41,355 bases of DNA. Origin: Bacteroidales bacterium (GTDB lineage Bacteria; Bacteroidota; Bacteroidia; Bacteroidales; UBA12170). Made by a program: the position numbers and the translations under genes. Within the stretch, counting starts at the first letter, position 1. Each line of letters opens with the position of its first letter. Of the stretch, positions 1-8,278 are shown one piece after another. The stretch lies in contig JAQIBR010000109.1 of NCBI GenBank assembly GCA_027858955.1, positions 1-41,355 of the forward strand, read 5' to 3'. The notes under the pieces were generated by a model. That model searched no databases and had not been told where the DNA came from. It saw only the letters and a program-made list of their open reading frames with translations.

Positions 1-209
1 CTTTTCGTATCGATAAATGGAGATAAGCCCGTAAATTTTAAATGAGAAGTTCCTTTAACTAAATCAGTCTCTTTTTCTCGTATAATCTGTGCTCCGTCCA
101 AAAAAACAGTCACTTCGCTAATTTGTGATTTTATTTCCTTTTCAACAATTTCTTGTGCCTGAAGCATCGATGTTGAAATGAAAAGAAGTAGAACGCTTAA
201 TTTCTTCAT
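1..209 (-). CDS. DUF4139/DUF4140 (mucoidy inhibitor MuiA-like) secreted protein, N-terminal fragment
   Basis: Only the first 69 codons lie in the window; the gene runs off the left edge. The ATG at 209 opens a clear signal peptide (charged MKK, hydrophobic core LSVLLLFIS, cleavage probably after LQAQ near residue 19). The mature start contains ISEVTVFLDGAQIIREKE followed by a KGTSHLKFTGLSPFID-type segment. This matches the N-terminal DUF4140 module that precedes DUF4139 in MuiA-like proteins: a beta-rich 'VTVFLdGAQ..R' strand, then 'G...l.f.gLsp.id'. The function of the family is poorly known; the MuiA name comes from a mucoidy phenotype. No promoter of the TAnnTTTG type is obvious just upstream. 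The family call is inference from a short fragment. Confidence 0.7.
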   Translation of the reverse strand, partial: MKKLSVLLLFISTSMLQAQEIVEKEIKSQISEVTVFLDGAQIIREKETDLVKGTSHLKFTGLSPFIDTK

Positions 210-308
210 GATATATTGATTTTTTTTTCTTTATAAGCAAAAGCTATGCCTGAATGCACTGCATAAAATTAAAGAAAAACATTGATATGGATTTAATCGG
301 TTTTTATA

Positions 309-355
309 AAAAACCAAAAAAGCCTTTCAATCCATCAGTTGACAGTGAAAGGCTT
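309..355 (-). terminator. Rho-independent terminator of the ppx-dipeptidase operon
   Basis: A perfect 10-bp inverted repeat, AAGCCTTTCA (320-329) and TGAAAGGCTT (346-355), encloses a 16-nt loop. On the minus strand it is followed by a T-rich run (311-320). It begins 23 bases past the end of the M20 dipeptidase gene, so it should end that transcript and separate it from the MuiA-like gene downstream. Confidence 0.85.
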
Positions 356-377
356 CTCTTAAAACAGATCTAATTTA

Positions 378-1748
378 TTATTGCTTCATTTCGGCGAAAT
401 GTTTGTAGAAAGCAACCAAAGATTCAATTCCATTAAAGAATTGTTCCAATGGAAAATTCTCATTAGGTGAGTGAATAGCATCAGATTCTAAACCAAAGCC
501 CATCAAAACAGATTTGATTCCTAAAATTTCTTCAAAAGCAGAAATAATAGGAATACTTCCACCACTGCGAACAGGAACAGGAGGTTTTCCATAGACATCA
601 ATCAGTGCTTTCTCCACAGCTTTGTAAGCTGTTAAATCAATAGGGCATACATAACCTTGCCCACCGTGCAAAGGTGTTACAATAACCTTAACGCTTTTTG
701 GTGCAATACTTTCAAAATGTTCTTTAAACAACTTTGAAATTTTTACATTATCTTGATTAGGAACTAATCGTGTACTTACTTTGGCGAAGGCTTTTGATGG
801 GAGAACAGTTTTAGCCCCTTCACCAGTATAGCCACCCCAAATGCCACAAATATCAAATGTTGGACGAATGCCGGTATGTTCCATAGGTGTATAGCCTTTT
901 TCTCCTGCAAGATCGTCAACATCGATAGCTTTTTTATAATCTTCTACATTAAAAGGAGCTTTTCCTAACAGCTCACGTTCTTCAGTTGAAACTTCCATTA
1001 CATCATCGTAAAAACCTGGAATTGTAATTCTGTTGTTCTCATCTAACATAGAAGCAATCATCTTGGAAAGAACATTTATTGGATTAGCCACTGCACCACC
1101 AAACAATCCACTGTGCAAATCGCGGCTGGGGCCTGTAACTTCCACATCCCAATATGAAAGACCACGTAAACCAGTTGTGATACTAGGAATATCGGGAGCA
1201 ATCATTCCCGTATCAGAAACTAAAATAATATCTGCATCAAGCATTGCTTTATTGTCGGTGCACCATTTTGGTAAATTAGGAGATCCAACTTCTTCTTCGC
1301 CTTCAATCATAAACTTTACGTTTACTTTTAAAAGATCGTTTTTAACCAAATATTCAAAAGCTTTGGCGTGCATAAATCCTTGGCCTTTATCGTCATCGGC
1401 ACCACGGGCCCAAATTTTACCACCACGTATTTCTGGTTCAAAAGGAGGGCTGTCCCATAGTTCTAAAGGATCAACTGGCATTACATCCATATGTGAATAA
1501 ACCAAGACTGTTGGAAAAGATGGATCGATTATTTTTTCGCAATAAGTAACTGGATTTCCTTCTGTTTCATAAACTTCAGCACGATCAGCGCCAGCATCTA
1601 GAAGGGTTTTCTTCCAGTATTCGGCAGCTTTGTACATATCGTCCTTATGCGCTGCAATTGAGCTAATTGAAGGAATACGAATTAGTCCGAAAAGTTCTTC
1701 CAAAAAACGATCTTTGTTTTCTTCGATGTAAGTTTTAATTGGTGTCAT
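378..1748 (-). CDS. M20 family metallo-dipeptidase (CNDP/PepV-like)
   Basis: A di-zinc peptidase of 456 residues, the usual length for M20 dipeptidases (carnosinase/CPG2-like). Visible motifs: SHMDVMPVDP with metal ligand His86 and Asp88; ARGADDDKGQ with bridging Asp119; EGEEEVGSPN with the general-base and metal Glu pair (Glu152/Glu153); SDTGM near 178; HSGLFGG in the dimerisation/lid domain; and a C-terminal HSPNEN supplying the last metal-binding His. It should hydrolyse dipeptides or short peptides in the cytoplasm, since no signal peptide is present. The gene starts 5 bases after the ppx stop codon, so the two are co-transcribed, and a strong terminator follows. The family is certain; the substrate cannot be read from sequence. 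Confidence 0.93.
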   Translation of the reverse strand: MTPIKTYIEENKDRFLEELFGLIRIPSISSIAAHKDDMYKAAEYWKKTLLDAGADRAEVYETEGNPVTYCEKIIDPSFPTVLVYSHMDVMPVDPLELWDSPPFEPEIRGGKIWARGADDDKGQGFMHAKAFEYLVKNDLLKVNVKFMIEGEEEVGSPNLPKWCTDNKAMLDADIILVSDTGMIAPDIPSITTGLRGLSYWDVEVTGPSRDLHSGLFGGAVANPINVLSKMIASMLDENNRITIPGFYDDVMEVSTEERELLGKAPFNVEDYKKAIDVDDLAGEKGYTPMEHTGIRPTFDICGIWGGYTGEGAKTVLPSKAFAKVSTRLVPNQDNVKISKLFKEHFESIAPKSVKVIVTPLHGGQGYVCPIDLTAYKAVEKALIDVYGKPPVPVRSGGSIPIISAFEEILGIKSVLMGFGLESDAIHSPNENFPLEQFFNGIESLVAFYKHFAEMKQ

Positions 1749-1753
1749 AATTT

Positions 1754-2665
1754 TTATATTTTAGATTTATTTATTTTCATTTTTGTTTTCAAAATGGTTT
1801 TTTCGTGCAAACCCAGAATAAGGCCATCAACAAATCCAATACGGGGGACAAATATAGAAGATGCTTGAATATGTTTCATTATTTCTAGATATATTTTTCC
1901 GGCAGGAATAATAACATCTGCACGATCGGGGCGAAAGCCATATATTTCGGTACGTTCTTTCGAATTATATTGACGAAGCTCATTGTATCCCTTCTTTAGT
2001 TGCTCAAAAGACAAAGTTTTAATATCGTATTGGCCATAAAGTTTCGCATATTTGTTGATATTTCCACCTGTTCCTAAACAATTAATCTTCCCGAAATCAT
2101 CTTTATATTGATCAAGCCATTTATTTATTTCTCCCCAAATTTCTTTTTTAAATTCATTATTAAGCAGCCGAATAGTTCCCAATTTAAATGATTGGCTATC
2201 AATTAAGGAATTCCCTTTTTCTAAACTTAGCTCTGTACTCCCTCCTCCTACATCAATTAGGAGATTTAAGTTGTCGGAGTTAAGAAAAGAACTAGTGTTG
2301 ACTGATCGAATAATTTTTGCTTCTAAAGAACCATCAATCAAATGAATATTCATTCCAGTTTCCGCTTTTATTTTCCGCATTATATCCGCATTATTTTCTG
2401 CTTCACGCATCGCGGCAGTTGCACATACAATAAAATCAACAGGCTTGTAAACATCAATTAAAAGCTTAAAAGCTTTCATTGTATTGATTAAGTTTTTTGC
2501 TCTGGAACTGTTTATTTTATTTATTTTGAAAACGTCTTTGCCTAATTGTAAAGGAATTCGAATCAAGCTCGCTTTTTCTATACGCGTAATACCCTGTTTA
2601 TCAAAAACATTGGCAAATAATAAACGAACGGCATTCGACCCAATGTCGATAGCAGCATAGAGCAT
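1754..2665 (-). CDS. Ppx/GppA family exopolyphosphatase/pppGpp phosphohydrolase
   Basis: 303 residues in the actin-like ASKHA fold. Phosphate-binding loop 1 is AAIDIGSNAVRLLF at the N-terminus, and loop 2 is LLIDVGGGSTELSL near residue 135. The length fits the short two-domain Ppx/GppA type, without the C-terminal HD-like domains of the long E. coli Ppx. It probably removes terminal phosphates from polyphosphate or acts on pppGpp; sequence alone does not separate the two. It is the first gene of a two-gene operon with the M20 dipeptidase and is preceded by a well-formed Bacteroidota promoter. Confidence 0.92.
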   Translation of the reverse strand: MLYAAIDIGSNAVRLLFANVFDKQGITRIEKASLIRIPLQLGKDVFKINKINSSRAKNLINTMKAFKLLIDVYKPVDFIVCATAAMREAENNADIMRKIKAETGMNIHLIDGSLEAKIIRSVNTSSFLNSDNLNLLIDVGGGSTELSLEKGNSLIDSQSFKLGTIRLLNNEFKKEIWGEINKWLDQYKDDFGKINCLGTGGNINKYAKLYGQYDIKTLSFEQLKKGYNELRQYNSKERTEIYGFRPDRADVIIPAGKIYLEIMKHIQASSIFVPRIGFVDGLILGLHEKTILKTKMKINKSKI

Positions 2666-2682
2666 ATCAGTTTTTTAAAGGC

Positions 2683-2712
2683 CAAAAATAATCAGAAAAG
2701 TTGTTCAATCAA
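2683..2712 (-). promoter_or_regulatory. Bacteroidota-type promoter for ppx-dipeptidase
   Basis: On the minus strand there is a -33 TTG at 2712-2710, a 19-bp spacer, and a -7 TATTTTTG at 2690-2683 that matches TAnnTTTG exactly. The expected start of transcription is about a dozen bases before the ATG at 2665. Spacing and sequence both match the consensus for the primary sigma factor of this phylum. Confidence 0.65.
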
Positions 2713-2774
2713 AAATTAAATGTGCTAATTAAATAATGTGGATATATGCAATTTAGATAATATGCTAATTGTTT

Positions 2775-2782
2775 TATCTTTG
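2775..2782 (+). promoter_or_regulatory. -7 element (TATCTTTG) ahead of the Na+ symporter gene
   Basis: An exact TAnnTTTG match, 23 bases before the symporter ATG. The expected -33 TTG is only TTT here, so the promoter is weaker than the divergent ppx one. The two promoters share the 140-bp gap between the divergent operons. Confidence 0.45.
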
Positions 2783-2805
2783 TTCAAATCATCAATTGAA
2801 CTATT

Positions 2806-4254
2806 ATGCTCATAGTATTTGTTATTTATTTACTTGCCCTAACGGCAATAGTTGTCTATTCGGCACGAAAATCAAAATCAAATACTGATTTTGTTTTAGG
2901 TGGAAAAAAGATTTCTGGAGTTTCTCTGGCAATTTCGGAGCGTGCTACCGGAGAATCAGTTTGGTTGCTTTTAGGTTTAACAGGACATGCTTTTCTAGAT
3001 GGATATAGCACTATTTGGGTTGCCTTAGGTTGTGTGATTGGAGTTATTTTTATTTGGACTTTTATGGCAGAACCCTTACGTAAACTTACAGAAGAAACAG
3101 GTGCACTAACAATAACAGGATTGTTTACAAAGAAATTCCCAGGTTCTGAGCGTTCGATTGGTATTTTATCGGCAACAATAGTGGTATTTTTCTTTCTTTT
3201 TTATATTGCTGCTCAATATAGTGGTGCTGGCAAAGTTTTTCAGGAAGCCTTTGGTATGGATGCTCTATGGGGAATGATATTAGGTTCCGCAATGGTAACA
3301 TTATATACTATGTTAGGAGGTTTTATAACTGTTGTAGCCACTGATGTTTTTCAAGGTATTTTAATGATTATAACATTGTTAATGCTTCCAATAGTTGCTC
3401 TGTTTTTTATCGCTTCAAACAATATCGATATTGCAAATGCTTTAGCGCAAGCTGCGCCCGAACATGCAAGCGTAACTGATGGGAAAAGTGGTTTTCCTGC
3501 AATTATTTTAATATTAAGTGGAATGAGTTGGGCTTTTGGATATACTGGTCAGCCGCAGCTTTTGGCCAGAATGATGGCACTTAAAGATACTAAAGCTGCA
3601 AAAACAGCAAAATGGGTTGCATATATCTGGACTATTTTAGCTTATATAGGTGCTTTTGGTATTGGGATAATTGGTTTTATTTTAGTGAAAAATGGTGCTT
3701 TGGGAGAAAAAGCAGCTATTCTTGCAACTGATTCCGAACAAATTTTACCAGTAATGGTTATGTTTTTATTAACACCAATTTTAGCTGGAATTTTATTGTC
3801 GGGTGCAGTTTCGGCAATGATGTCAACTGCTTCTTCACAGTTAATGGTATGCTCCTCGGCGGTAAGTGAAGATTTATATCACGATCTTTCTAAAAAGAAA
3901 CTTTCAGAAAAACAAATGCTTTGGGTAAATAGAATTCTTATTGTAATCGTGGGTTTAGTAGCATTTTTAATTGCTCTTTTGTTTTCCGACACTGTTTATG
4001 GTTTGGTTTCTTATGCTTGGGCTGGAATAGGTTCCTCATTCGGCCCTGCTGTATTATTACTTTTATTTTGGAAGCGATTTTCCAAAGCTGGAGTATTTGC
4101 ATCTTTAATAGGAGGAACAAGCTCAGCAATTATCTGGAAGAATTTTTTGCTCGAACCAACAGGAATATCTGAAAGATTAGCTAGTTTTGCCATTGCTTTT
4201 ACGCTAGCCATTCTCTTTTCGATTTTATTCCCGAAAAAGGAAACAAATTCATAG
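2806..4254 (+). CDS. Sodium:solute symporter (SSS family, PutP-like)
   Basis: 482 residues and almost wholly hydrophobic, with about 13 predicted membrane helices, the usual SSS topology and length. The early segment SERATGESVWLLLGLTGHAF corresponds to the conserved region of helix 2 in PutP-type sodium/proline symporters. Later AASQYSG-like (AAQYSGAG) and SGAVSAMMSTASSQLMV segments carry the family's Na+-binding Ser/Thr pattern in helix 8. It should import a small solute with Na+; proline is the best guess, but the substrate is not certain. The OstA-like gene follows after 10 bases and is probably co-transcribed. No signal for specific regulation was seen. Confidence 0.88.
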   Translation: MLIVFVIYLLALTAIVVYSARKSKSNTDFVLGGKKISGVSLAISERATGESVWLLLGLTGHAFLDGYSTIWVALGCVIGVIFIWTFMAEPLRKLTEETGALTITGLFTKKFPGSERSIGILSATIVVFFFLFYIAAQYSGAGKVFQEAFGMDALWGMILGSAMVTLYTMLGGFITVVATDVFQGILMIITLLMLPIVALFFIASNNIDIANALAQAAPEHASVTDGKSGFPAIILILSGMSWAFGYTGQPQLLARMMALKDTKAAKTAKWVAYIWTILAYIGAFGIGIIGFILVKNGALGEKAAILATDSEQILPVMVMFLLTPILAGILLSGAVSAMMSTASSQLMVCSSAVSEDLYHDLSKKKLSEKQMLWVNRILIVIVGLVAFLIALLFSDTVYGLVSYAWAGIGSSFGPAVLLLLFWKRFSKAGVFASLIGGTSSAIIWKNFLLEPTGISERLASFAIAFTLAILFSILFPKKETNS

Positions 4255-4264
4255 CTTATTTGAA

Positions 4265-5884
4265 ATGATTAAAAAAATTCGTTTACTTTTTATTTTGAGT
4301 ATCATTTTTGTGATTTCATCTCAAGGAAATGCTCAGGATACTATTGCATCAAAAGCAACAAAAAAAATAGAGATCCGCAAAGCTCGAGTTGGCATTTACG
4401 ATAAAAAATTGGGTGACAATGCCCAAAGATTGATTGGTGATGTAGAAGTGGAACATGAAGGTTCAATTTTGTGGTGCGATAGCGCTTACCTTTATGGAGA
4501 CAAAAACAGCATGGATGCTTTTGGTAATGTACATTTACAAATGAATGATACGCTTCATTTGTATGGTGATAAGTTGTATTATGATGGAAATACACGCATA
4601 GCAGAAGTACATAAAAATGTAAAACTTCTCGATCAAAAACTTACACTTTATACCGATAAACTAATCTACAAACGCAACGAAAAAATAGGAGAGTACTTTG
4701 TTTGGGGAAAAGTAGTGGATGGAGATAATGTGCTTACTAGCAAAAGAGGCTTTTATTATACTCAAGACGAAAAAATGCTTTTTCAAGATAGCGTAGTATT
4801 AGTTAATGAAGAACATACATTAAAAACGGATTCGTTATTCTACAATACTAAATTGAAAACGGTCGATTTTAGCGGGCCGACTACTATCGTAGGTGATAGC
4901 TCTTATATGTATGCTGAATCTGGTTTTCATAATACACAAAATGATTATACTCGTTTGAAAAAGAATGCTTTTTTGCAAGATAAAGCAAACACTTTAAGGG
5001 GCGATATGCTGTATTACGACAAAGTGAAAGGAATAGCAGAAGCATTTAAAAACGTACAAATTACCGACACTGTAGAAAATTTGGTGGTTACAGGTGGATA
5101 TGCCAATTATCGGAAAAATGAAAAATTTGCTTATGTTGTTGATAAGGCCTTGGCAGTTTTGATTGAGGATGGCGATTCTTTGTTTATTCACGCCGACACT
5201 CTGAAAATTTTGCTCGATTCCGCTGATAAAGTAGAGCACTTACTTGCTTATCATCATATGAAATTCTTTCGTGATGATTTTCAAGGTATGAGCGATTCTA
5301 TGGTCTATAATGTAAAGGACTCGACCATTTATTTTTATAAAGAGCCTGTAATTTGGCATAAGGAAAATCAGTTTATAGCTGATGAAATTCAGTTAGTGCT
5401 TCATGACGGAGAACTAGATTCGGTGGTATTTACTAAAAACGTTTTCCTAACATCACAAGACTCAATAGATCCGCAATATTATAATCAGATTAAAGGCAAT
5501 TCTATGTTTGGTTGGTTTATCGAAAATGATTTGCGCAAATTAATTGTAAATGGAAACTCCGAAACTGTTTATTTTCTTTGGGAAGAAGACCGAACACCAG
5601 TAGGTATGACACGCATAAGTGCAACAGACATGCTTATATTTCTGAAAGATAATCAATTAGAAACAATAACTTATAAAAAAGAACCAAAAGCTAAATTGTA
5701 TCCACCAGATCAAATTCCCGCGGATCAGTTAACTCTTAATGGGTTCTTATGGCTGAAAGATAAAAGACCAAAGAAGAAAGAAGATGTTTTTGATTGGGAA
5801 GGTGAAGATGCACAAAATGTAGAAAAGGCAGATGCTGAAAAGACCGAAAGTATAGAATCTCAGGAAATTGAAAATATTAAGTGA
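4265..5884 (+). CDS. OstA-like periplasmic protein (LptA/OstA-fold repeats)
   Basis: 539 residues with a signal peptide (MIKKIRLLFILS..., cleavage probably after SSQGNAQ near residue 24). The mature part is built of repeated LptA/OstA beta-jellyroll modules, seen as recurring patterns such as 'GDVEVEHEGSILWCDSAYLY', 'GNVHLQMNDTLHLYGDKLYYD' and 'TLRGDMLYYDKVKGIAEAFKNVQI'. The tail (about 505-539) is charged and low in complexity. Such proteins occur in Bacteroidota alongside LptD, and they probably form or extend the periplasmic LPS bridge or a related glycolipid carrier. That function is inference. It lies 10 bases after the symporter gene and converges on the MCE gene, with lptD 2.4 kb away. 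Confidence 0.8.
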   Translation: MIKKIRLLFILSIIFVISSQGNAQDTIASKATKKIEIRKARVGIYDKKLGDNAQRLIGDVEVEHEGSILWCDSAYLYGDKNSMDAFGNVHLQMNDTLHLYGDKLYYDGNTRIAEVHKNVKLLDQKLTLYTDKLIYKRNEKIGEYFVWGKVVDGDNVLTSKRGFYYTQDEKMLFQDSVVLVNEEHTLKTDSLFYNTKLKTVDFSGPTTIVGDSSYMYAESGFHNTQNDYTRLKKNAFLQDKANTLRGDMLYYDKVKGIAEAFKNVQITDTVENLVVTGGYANYRKNEKFAYVVDKALAVLIEDGDSLFIHADTLKILLDSADKVEHLLAYHHMKFFRDDFQGMSDSMVYNVKDSTIYFYKEPVIWHKENQFIADEIQLVLHDGELDSVVFTKNVFLTSQDSIDPQYYNQIKGNSMFGWFIENDLRKLIVNGNSETVYFLWEEDRTPVGMTRISATDMLIFLKDNQLETITYKKEPKAKLYPPDQIPADQLTLNGFLWLKDKRPKKKEDVFDWEGEDAQNVEKADAEKTESIESQEIENIK

Positions 5885-5971
5885 TGTCCATTCTTGGCAA
5901 AGGTCTCGCAATGCAAATATTGATCGAATATGATTTCAATTAAACTAATTGGATAAAAGTTAATATCAGCA

Positions 5972-6919
5972 TCAAAACAAGCTAAACTTCACATACTTTT
6001 TAGGATTTAAACGAATATCTTCCAGTAAAAGGTTTAATTCGCGCGAAGATTTTTCCAATCCAATATAGAGGCTGTCATTGTTTATAAGTAATCCAACACT
6101 TCCTTCGCCTTTATTTATTTTATTCATAATCAAGCTAAAATCCGACATTGATTTATTTACGCTGCCCAATGTTCCTGCAATATTTGCCTGAACCAATGTA
6201 TCGCTTAAACTATGAAAATTAGTAATGATTGCTGAGAGTTTTTCGTTATTATTTTTAAAATTATCTGTAATGGATTCAATATTGTCTATGATATCCTTTA
6301 CTTTGGATTTTTCGTTGGAAACAAAACCTCCAATATCTTGCATTAAGGTGTCTGCATTCTGTAAGGATGAATTTAAATGAGCAATACTTCCTTTGATGCT
6401 CTTTACCTGTTCTTCACTTAATGCAGCATTTAAACTTATTAAAATTTCGTCGATACTTGATAAAAGAATTTCTGCTCTTTTTTTAAGAGGCCCAATAGTC
6501 TCTTCTACTTGTTCTGTAAGAGTAGCTGCCAATTTTGCAGTAAGCGTATCGCCGTCTTTTGCCATTTCAGTAGATGAACCCAAGTTTAGGTTAACAGCTT
6601 TAGTACCCATTAAATCGGTACTTAAAATTTCGGCATTACTGTTTTTTGGAATGGGAAAATCTTTATCAATTGTGAGCCCAACTATAATATTCCCATTCAA
6701 TACTGGATCGAAATACATATGTGTTACCTGACCTACTTGCATTCCATTTATAAAAACCGGATTGGCTTTACCGAGTCCACTAACATTCTGATAAACAGCA
6801 TAAATGGTGCGACTTCTAGTTAATAAATCTTGACCTTTTAAAAAGCTATATCCCCAAATTAATAGTACTGCTCCTACTATAAAAATGGCACCTATTTTTG
6901 TTTCTTTAGAAATTTTCAT
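5972..6919 (-). CDS. MCE/MlaD family protein
   Basis: 315 residues with one N-terminal membrane anchor (about 9-27, IGAIFIVGAVLLIWGYSFLKG). A single MCE domain follows (about 38-115; 'YQNVSGLGKANPVFINGMQVGQVTHMYF'), with the family's V.i.G..VG.V pattern. The C-terminal half is a long helical or coiled-coil region rich in Asn, Ser and Leu. MlaD-like proteins form hexameric rings that carry phospholipid between the two membranes. The matching ABC transporter genes (mlaE/mlaF) are not in the window. It is downstream of the amidase gene on the same strand, with a 120-bp gap. Confidence 0.88.
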   Translation of the reverse strand: MKISKETKIGAIFIVGAVLLIWGYSFLKGQDLLTRSRTIYAVYQNVSGLGKANPVFINGMQVGQVTHMYFDPVLNGNIIVGLTIDKDFPIPKNSNAEILSTDLMGTKAVNLNLGSSTEMAKDGDTLTAKLAATLTEQVEETIGPLKKRAEILLSSIDEILISLNAALSEEQVKSIKGSIAHLNSSLQNADTLMQDIGGFVSNEKSKVKDIIDNIESITDNFKNNNEKLSAIITNFHSLSDTLVQANIAGTLGSVNKSMSDFSLIMNKINKGEGSVGLLINNDSLYIGLEKSSRELNLLLEDIRLNPKKYVKFSLF

Positions 6920-7039
6920 ATCCTATTTGATACATTTTGTATTTGCAAAGATGCAAAATAATTGAGCTGTAAATGTTGCTTATTTGTATTCTTTTCGTTA
7001 AAAAAAGCTAATGTAGGAGTCAATAATTTGCAAAAACTA

Positions 7040-8179
7040 TTACTGCCCACTTAATTTTTTAGCTTCCGCAATGCTTATTCTTTCACCATTTTTAAGAGCA
7101 ATTATAAAAGCATCTTTAAACCCCATTTTTCTAATTTTGTATTGAAGACTTACTGCTTCGGTATAGTTATGAGTATCGCCACTAGTATAGCGATATAAAC
7201 CTTTATAGAAATATGTTTTAATATTAGGTAGTTGTTTGTATTTTTTTTCTGTTAGCTTTTTATCGCTGCCTAAACTTAAAAATTGAATCCTAAAGGATAT
7301 GTTTTCAATCCCTTTGTTATCGATTTTATTTTTTTGTGATGGATTATCGGCAATACCAAGTTTTTCCATCTCTAAAGTGTCGTGCTTAATTTTATATGCT
7401 TTTAGAGCATTATAAATAGCTCTTGCCATTTGATTTTGACCTTTTTCCGATAATAGGTAAGCTTCATCGCTTGAATTACTTAAAAAGCCTAATTCAATTA
7501 AAACGCCCGGCATTGCAGTTTTGTATAGTACCCAAAAACCTGCTGAATTAACACCTCTATCGCGGACAGCAGTATTGAGTTTAAACTCCTTTTGAATTAT
7601 GCTTGCCATTTCAAGATTTTGCGACTGGAAACTATTTTGAAAAAAGTTAAAAATAATATGGTTTTCAGCTGAACTTGGGTCAAAGCCTTCATAATTAGTT
7701 TTATAGTCGTCTTCAAGTAGAATAGCAGAGTTCTCCAACATAGCAACTTGTAAGTTTTCCTCACTTTTATGCCTACCCATAACATAGGTTTCGGAACCTT
7801 TGGGTTGTGAAGATAAATTACTATTACAATGAATTGAAACAAATAAATCAGCTTTGCTGTTATTAGCAATTTTTGCTCTAGTGTTGAGAGGAATAAAAAC
7901 ATCTGTTTTGCGCGTATAAATAATGTTTACATCCTTTAAGTTGCTTTCCATTAGCTTGCCTATTTTCAATGAAATAGACAATACGATATCTTTTTCTCGG
8001 CTATTTTTTCCAGAAGCTCCTGGGTCTTTTCCTCCATGTCCGGCATCAATAACTATACGATCGACTAGATTTTGGCTTTGAATGTCAGTACTGTATAATG
8101 AAAGAAAAACAATATTTAATAGTATGAAACCGTTAAAAACGCTAATTCTGTATTTAAAATTACTTAAGATGCCTTTCAT
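7040..8179 (-). CDS. N-acetylmuramoyl-L-alanine amidase (Amidase_3) with C-terminal SPOR-like domain
   Basis: 379 residues. A hydrophobic N-terminal segment (about 15-30) acts as signal or anchor. The zinc amidase domain spans roughly 41-255: VIDAGHGGKDPGA with His48, REKDI with Glu62, SIHCNSN with His117, and the catalytic Glu229 in LIELGFLSN. An insert around 150-185 resembles the autoregulatory helix of AmiA/B/C enzymes. The C-terminal part (about 290-370: FRIQFLSLGSDK ... YKGLYRYTSGDT ... MGFKDAFII) has the pattern of a SPOR-like peptidoglycan-binding module. It cleaves the amide bond between MurNAc and L-Ala during cell separation. It is transcribed divergently from lptD, with 99 bp between their starts. 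Confidence 0.92.
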   Translation of the reverse strand: MKGILSNFKYRISVFNGFILLNIVFLSLYSTDIQSQNLVDRIVIDAGHGGKDPGASGKNSREKDIVLSISLKIGKLMESNLKDVNIIYTRKTDVFIPLNTRAKIANNSKADLFVSIHCNSNLSSQPKGSETYVMGRHKSEENLQVAMLENSAILLEDDYKTNYEGFDPSSAENHIIFNFFQNSFQSQNLEMASIIQKEFKLNTAVRDRGVNSAGFWVLYKTAMPGVLIELGFLSNSSDEAYLLSEKGQNQMARAIYNALKAYKIKHDTLEMEKLGIADNPSQKNKIDNKGIENISFRIQFLSLGSDKKLTEKKYKQLPNIKTYFYKGLYRYTSGDTHNYTEAVSLQYKIRKMGFKDAFIIALKNGERISIAEAKKLSGQ

Positions 8180-8278
8180 TTTTTTAACGCTTTCTTTAGG
8201 TTGTGTCTGTTTATTTTCCTTAGTTTTGGAGCTAAAATTATTGAATAAGAAGCTTCTCCTAAATCTATATAAAACAAA